Below are positions 34,138 through 37,848 of a DNA stretch of 37,848 bases, in pieces. This stretch comes from Marinobacterium sp. (GTDB taxonomy: Bacteria; Pseudomonadota; Gammaproteobacteria; Pseudomonadales; Balneatricaceae), in assembly GCA_018623095.1 (NCBI GenBank), contig JAAZVX010000005.1, positions 1-37,848 on the forward strand, written 5' to 3'. Numbering within the stretch: the stretch's first letter is position 1; each line of letters begins with the position of its first letter. Made by a program: the position numbers and the translations under genes. The notes below the pieces were generated by a model that was not told the origin of the DNA, ran no database searches, and worked only from the letters and a program-made list of their open reading frames with translations.

Positions 34138-35532
34138 TTAGCTAATCGCTTTAAGGATCTGATCCAAACGCTCTTTAGCATCACCAAATAACATGCGAGT
34201 GTTCTCTTTGTAGAAGAGAGGGTTATCGACACCCGCATAACCAGTACCCATTGAACGCTTCATGACAATCGTCTGTTTACCATTCCAAGGCTCAAGAACT
34301 GGCATGCCCGCGATTGGACTGTCTGGTACTTCTTGTGCAGCCGGGTTAACAATGTCGTTAGCACCGATAACGATTGAGACATCAACATTTGGGAAATCTT
34401 CATTGATCTCTTCCATCTCATAAACGATGTCATAAGGCACTTTTGCTTCAGCTAGCAGTACGTTCATGTGACCTGGCATACGACCCGCAACAGGGTGAAT
34501 ACCAAAGCGAACGTTGATGCTTTTGTCGCGAAGTTTCTTAGTGATCTCGAATACAGTGTGTTGAGCCTGGGCAACCGCCATACCGTAACCTGGTAGGATC
34601 ATCACCTCTTTAGCGTTGAGAAGCATGTCTGCCGCTTCATCCGACTCAACCGAGCGAATGTCTTCAGCATTACCCGCCGGGCCCGCTGGACCACCGCTTG
34701 AAGCTTTCTGACCAATACCACCAAAGATTACATTTAGGAACTTACGGTTCATCGCCTTACACATGATGTAAGAGAGGATTGCACCACTTGAACCGACCAG
34801 AGCACCGACGACGATGAGTAGATCGTTACCTAGCATGAAGCCCATCGCTGCAGCAGCCCAGCCTGAGTAGCTGTTCAGCATTGAGACTACAACCGGCATG
34901 TCAGCACCACCGATCGCTGCCACCATGTGCACACCAAATACCAGTGCGATGATGGTCATAACCGTCAATTCAAATACACCGCCAGTCGCCGCTGTATCCA
35001 TGTACTGAATCATGAAGTAGAACGCTATCACACCCAGTGCGATGTTGAACAAGTGTCGACCTGGAAGCTGAAGAGGCTTACCACCGATCTTACCGCTAAG
35101 CTTTAAGTAAGCCATGACGGAACCAGAGAAGGTCATCGCACCGATCAGAATGCCTAGGTAGGTCTCCACCGCGTGAATGGACTGTGCAACACCGGTTAGA
35201 GGTGCGTGCTCTAACGCATTCGCCCAACCAACAAAGACAGCTGCTAGGCCCACGAGGCTGTGCAGAATCGCGACTAGCTCTGGCATAGAGGTCATCTCTA
35301 CACGTTGTGCAAGGATGTAGCCAATGATGCCACCCACGACAATACCACCGACCAGAAGTCCGTAGTTGTTAGAGACTAGCCCAACAATGGTTACACCGAC
35401 AGCAATAGCCATACCTAGCATGCCATAGAAGTTACCGCGACGAGCAGACTCCTGATGAGCAAGACCACCCAGAGCCATGATAAACAGGGCGCTGGCTGCA
35501 ATGTAGGAAGCTGTAATAATTCCTGAAGTCAT
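34138..35532 (-). CDS. pntB: NAD(P) transhydrogenase subunit beta
   Basis: PntB is the membrane and NADP(H)-binding subunit of the proton-translocating transhydrogenase, which makes NADPH from NADH using the proton gradient. The 464-residue protein has about nine transmembrane helices up to residue 262. His91 (ILHSLVG) matches the proton-path His91 of E. coli PntB. The C-terminal NADP domain has [11 protein letters not shown] at 314-324 and [20 protein letters not shown] downstream. It begins 11 nt after pntA and ends at a strong terminator. Confidence 0.97.
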   Translation of the reverse strand: MTSGIITASYIAASALFIMALGGLAHQESARRGNFYGMLGMAIAVGVTIVGLVSNNYGLLVGGIVVGGIIGYILAQRVEMTSMPELVAILHSLVGLAAVFVGWANALEHAPLTGVAQSIHAVETYLGILIGAMTFSGSVMAYLKLSGKIGGKPLQLPGRHLFNIALGVIAFYFMIQYMDTAATGGVFELTVMTIIALVFGVHMVAAIGGADMPVVVSMLNSYSGWAAAAMGFMLGNDLLIVVGALVGSSGAILSYIMCKAMNRKFLNVIFGGIGQKASSGGPAGPAGNAEDIRSVESDEAADMLLNAKEVMILPGYGMAVAQAQHTVFEITKKLRDKSINVRFGIHPVAGRMPGHMNVLLAEAKVPYDIVYEMEEINEDFPNVDVSIVIGANDIVNPAAQEVPDSPIAGMPVLEPWNGKQTIVMKRSMGTGYAGVDNPLFYKENTRMLFGDAKERLDQILKAIS

Positions 35533-35543
35533 CGATTATCTCC

Positions 35544-37109
35544 TTACTTCCTAAACATGCGAAGCATGCGTTGTGTTACGGCGAAGCCTCCCACAATGTT
35601 AATGCTAGTAATGAACACGGCCAATCCCGCAAGCGCCATCACCACAGGGTTGTCACTTGAGATCTGAATCAAGGCGCCAATCACAATGATGGAGCTGATC
35701 GCGTTGGTTACTGACATCAATGGTGTGTGCAGAGAGTGCGATACGCCCCAAATAACCATGTATCCGACAAAACATGACAATACGAATACGGTTAGGTGGC
35801 CAATGAACTCAGGCGGAGCAACAGAACCCAAACCGAATAGAGCACCACCGGCAATCACTAGAGGAATCAGGAACGCTAGTGGGTGAGCAGGTTTTTCTAC
35901 CTCTGGCTCAAGCTCTTCCTTCGCTTTAAGGCCGACGTCCTCTTTAGGCGCCAGTGAGATACGAGGAGCTGGTGGTGGCCAAGTGATGTTACCCTCTTTG
36001 ACAACCGTGGCACCACGAATCACTTCGTCTTCCATGTTGATATCGATCTCGCCGTTTTTCTCTGGGCAGAGTTCAGTCAACAGGTTCAACATATTAGTTG
36101 CATAAAGCTGAGACGATTGTGCTGCAAGACGACTCGGTAGGTTGGTGTAGCCGATAATTGTCACATCATGCTTCTTAACCACTTCGTTCGCGACGGTCAG
36201 TTTACAGTTACCGCCGGCTTCCGCTGCAAGGTCAACAATGACAGAGCCTGGCTTCATGTTAGCAACCATGCGCTCAGTGATGAGTTCAGGTGCCTCTTTG
36301 CCAGGGATCAGTGCAGTTGTGATGATGATATCCACTTCAGCAGCTTGTGCAGCGAACAGATCCATCTCGGCTTTGATGAACTCAGGGCTCATGGTCTTAG
36401 CGTAACCGCCTGAACCGCTGCCATCCTCATCATCATCGAAATCGAGCATCAAGAACTCAGCATCCATCGACTCAACTTGTTCTTTAACCTCAGGGCGTGT
36501 ATCGAAGGCACGAACAATTGCACCCATGCCTTTCGCAGCACCGATAGCGGCAAGACCTGCAACACCGGCACCAATAACCAGTACTTTAGCTGGGTTGATT
36601 CGACCTGCTGCGGTGATCTGGCCAGTGAAGAAACGGCCGAAATGCTGTGCTGCCTCAACAACGGCACGGTAACCTGCGATGTTAGCCATTGATGATAGGG
36701 CGTCCATCTTCTGTGCACGTGAAATACGTGGAACAGAGTCCATAGCCAGTGCATTGATTCCGTGATCAGCCATCTCTTGTAGCATCTCAGGGTTCATTGC
36801 TGGGTATAGGAAGCTGATGATGGTTTGGTCCTTCTTCATCAACTCAACGCCGTTGAAACCAAGTTCAGGGTGGGCTTTAGGTGGACGGACCTTCAGGATA
36901 AGGTCTGAATTACCCCATAGCTCTTTAGGATCTTTAATGATCTCTACACCAGCTTTTTCATACTCTTCGTCCGCATAGCTAGCATCTGCGCCAGCGCCGC
37001 TTTCCATCGAGATATCGAAACCCAGTTTTTGCATTTTAACTGCAACGTCTGGTGTGAGGGCGACGCGTTTTTCGCCCTCTTCGTTCTCGCGGGGTACACC
37101 GATTCTCAT
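35544..37109 (-). CDS. pntA: NAD(P) transhydrogenase subunit alpha
   Basis: PntA holds the NAD(H)-binding domain and four C-terminal membrane helices. From the ATG at 37109 ([20 protein letters not shown]) the protein has 521 residues. An upstream in-frame ATG would add nine residues with no family match, whereas GAGAGG lies 8 nt before 37109. The NAD site is [20 protein letters not shown] at about 178-197, with RAFDTRPEV after it. Helices occupy about residues 410-515. It is the fused E. coli form, not the split PntAA/PntAB seen in alphaproteobacteria. Confidence 0.96.
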   Translation of the reverse strand: MRIGVPRENEEGEKRVALTPDVAVKMQKLGFDISMESGAGADASYADEEYEKAGVEIIKDPKELWGNSDLILKVRPPKAHPELGFNGVELMKKDQTIISFLYPAMNPEMLQEMADHGINALAMDSVPRISRAQKMDALSSMANIAGYRAVVEAAQHFGRFFTGQITAAGRINPAKVLVIGAGVAGLAAIGAAKGMGAIVRAFDTRPEVKEQVESMDAEFLMLDFDDDEDGSGSGGYAKTMSPEFIKAEMDLFAAQAAEVDIIITTALIPGKEAPELITERMVANMKPGSVIVDLAAEAGGNCKLTVANEVVKKHDVTIIGYTNLPSRLAAQSSQLYATNMLNLLTELCPEKNGEIDINMEDEVIRGATVVKEGNITWPPPAPRISLAPKEDVGLKAKEELEPEVEKPAHPLAFLIPLVIAGGALFGLGSVAPPEFIGHLTVFVLSCFVGYMVIWGVSHSLHTPLMSVTNAISSIIVIGALIQISSDNPVVMALAGLAVFITSINIVGGFAVTQRMLRMFRK

Positions 37110-37472
37110 CGAGTTCACCTCTCTTATAGTATCCACCCGAAGATGGCTGTTGATAACCCTGGCTCAACTTAGAAGCTAAACCGTATATAATGCGGTCAAT
37201 CTATAACTTAATAGAATTAACCTAAAACTAATCTTTATAATCTACTACGAAAGTTATTAATAACCAAACTGAATTAACTTATACGGATTATTAAAATTTT
37301 TCAGGATGCTTAAGAATTAGCTTAATTCGTTTGAAGAGGAGTTACGTTTAGGAGACCAACAGAGACAAAAAAGGAGCCGAAGCTCCCTTAATAAATGTAT
37401 ATAAACGCTTTTTGCAAACTAACAAATGCCTAGTCTAATTGACGTCAATTGTTAGCCGTGAAGGTCTAGACA
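37110..37472. other. AT-rich gap between metG and pntA
   Basis: This is the longest gene-free stretch in the window and no open frame of note lies in it. Near the metG end it holds the metG terminator and a perfect 14-bp palindrome AATTGACGTCAATT at 37437-37450. The part before pntA is strongly AT-rich, with the palindrome GTTATTAATAAC at 37253-37264, an inverted repeat GAATTA-GCT-TAATTC at 37314-37328, and GAATTAAC repeated at 37214 and 37271. These are candidate operator sites for pntAB. Minus-strand -10-like sequences occur near 37185-37190 and 37236-37241, but no pair with a good -35 stood out. Confidence 0.5.
37367..37387 (-). terminator. Rho-independent terminator of metG
   Basis: On the minus strand, GGAGC, the tetraloop TTCG and GCTCC (37386-37373) are followed by six T (37372-37367). 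This UUCG-loop hairpin is about 90 nt past the metG stop codon and isolates metG from pntAB. Confidence 0.88.
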
Positions 37473-37848
37473 TTACATGATGCGCATACCAGGTTGAGCA
37501 CCAGCATGAGGTTCTAATATCCAAAGGTCCTTGCCACCAGGCCCTGCTGCAAGCACCATTCCTTCTGATAGTCCAAACTTCATCTTACGCGGTGCCAAGT
37601 TAGCCACCATAACGGTCAGCTTGCCCTCTAGATCTTCCGGTGCGTAGGCTGATTTGATACCGGCAAAGACATTGCGAGTCTCATCACCAATATCCAACGT
37701 CAAACGCAGAAGCTTGTCTGCCCCTTCAACATGCTCAGCCTTAGCAATACGAGCAACGCGAAGGTCGACTTTAGCGAAGTCTGGGAACTCGATTGTCTCA
37801 GCAATCGGGTCACATTTTGGCTCTGCTTTCTTAACGGCTGCGGCTGCT
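37473..37848 (-). CDS. metG: Methionine--tRNA ligase, C-terminal tRNA-binding domain (5' part outside window)
   Basis: The frame is open from the window edge (codons from 37847) to the stop at 37473, about 124 residues. After an Ala/Lys-rich linker it shows the EMAPII/Trbp111-like OB fold that ends Met[20 protein letters not shown], then [36 protein letters not shown] and GAQPGMRIM. This domain dimerises the enzyme and helps bind tRNA. A free-standing tRNA-binding protein is the alternative, but the linker and ending favour MetG. The catalytic part would lie beyond base 37848. An ATG at 37703 is internal. Confidence 0.93.
   Translation of the reverse strand, partial: AAAAVKKAEPKCDPIAETIEFPDFAKVDLRVARIAKAEHVEGADKLLRLTLDIGDETRNVFAGIKSAYAPEDLEGKLTVMVANLAPRKMKFGLSEGMVLAAGPGGKDLWILEPHAGAQPGMRIM

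Noticed and set aside
37437-37450. Palindrome AATTGACGTCAATT as a regulatory operator
   Set aside because: It lies between the metG stop codon and the metG terminator, far from any start, so an operator role is unlikely; it may be chance in AT-rich sequence.
1-37848. CRISPR array, prophage, insertion sequence, tRNA or rRNA
   Set aside because: No regularly spaced repeats, transposase, integrase, terminal repeats or tRNA/rRNA-like segments were seen on reading; nearly all the DNA is occupied by recognisable genes.

Overview
The window is 37.8 kb of bacterial chromosome, tightly packed with housekeeping genes. Gene content and order point to a gammaproteobacterium, probably a marine one near Oceanospirillales or Pseudomonadales. 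This rests on the trpA-accD-folC-dedD-cvpA-purF-metZ order, the rsxABCDGE-nth operon, the cysI-DUF934-cysH-cysG cluster, and close resemblance to E. coli IbpA, YfcG, TmcA and PntAB. The assignment is made from remembered families and not from a search. I see no insertion sequence, prophage, integrase, tRNA, rRNA or CRISPR array.

Layout. 1-7863 (+): the end of trpA, then accD, folC, a SPOR protein (dedD), cvpA, purF, metZ and dusC, mostly with short gaps or overlaps, and a likely internal promoter before cvpA. 7904-15267 (-): an IbpA-type small heat-shock gene with its own sigma-32 type promoter and a candidate ROSE RNA thermometer. Upstream of it, on the same strand, lies rsxABCDGE-nth followed by a DUF2185 gene. 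15383-23197: a sulfate assimilation locus made of two divergent units, cysDN (-) and TauE/SafE exporter-cysI-DUF934-cysH-cysG (+), around a 230-bp AT-rich control region. Together with metZ, the window covers sulfate activation, reduction to sulfide, siroheme supply for the reductase and sulfide entry into homocysteine.

23209-25914 (+): a textbook sigma-54 promoter precedes a hybrid sensor histidine kinase whose reading frame is cut by one in-frame amber codon at 24757-24759. 25953-34095: a GIY-YIG protein, a DeaD/CsdA RNA helicase (-) with a leader that can hide its ribosome binding site, a YfcG-type GST (-) and a membrane-anchored LysM-like protein (-). Then come an Smr-domain gene and tmcA (+), a MOSC protein and a membrane J-domain protein (-), and a small hypothetical (+). 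34138-37848 (-): pntB, pntA, a 363-nt gap holding the metG terminator, and the C-terminal end of metG.

No wholly new multi-gene system is evident. The observations most worth following are the amber-interrupted kinase behind a perfect sigma-54 promoter, a CysN with a decayed APS-kinase tail beside a PAPS-type CysH, the heat-shock promoter plus ROSE hairpin of the sHSP gene, and the sequestered ribosome binding site of deaD.
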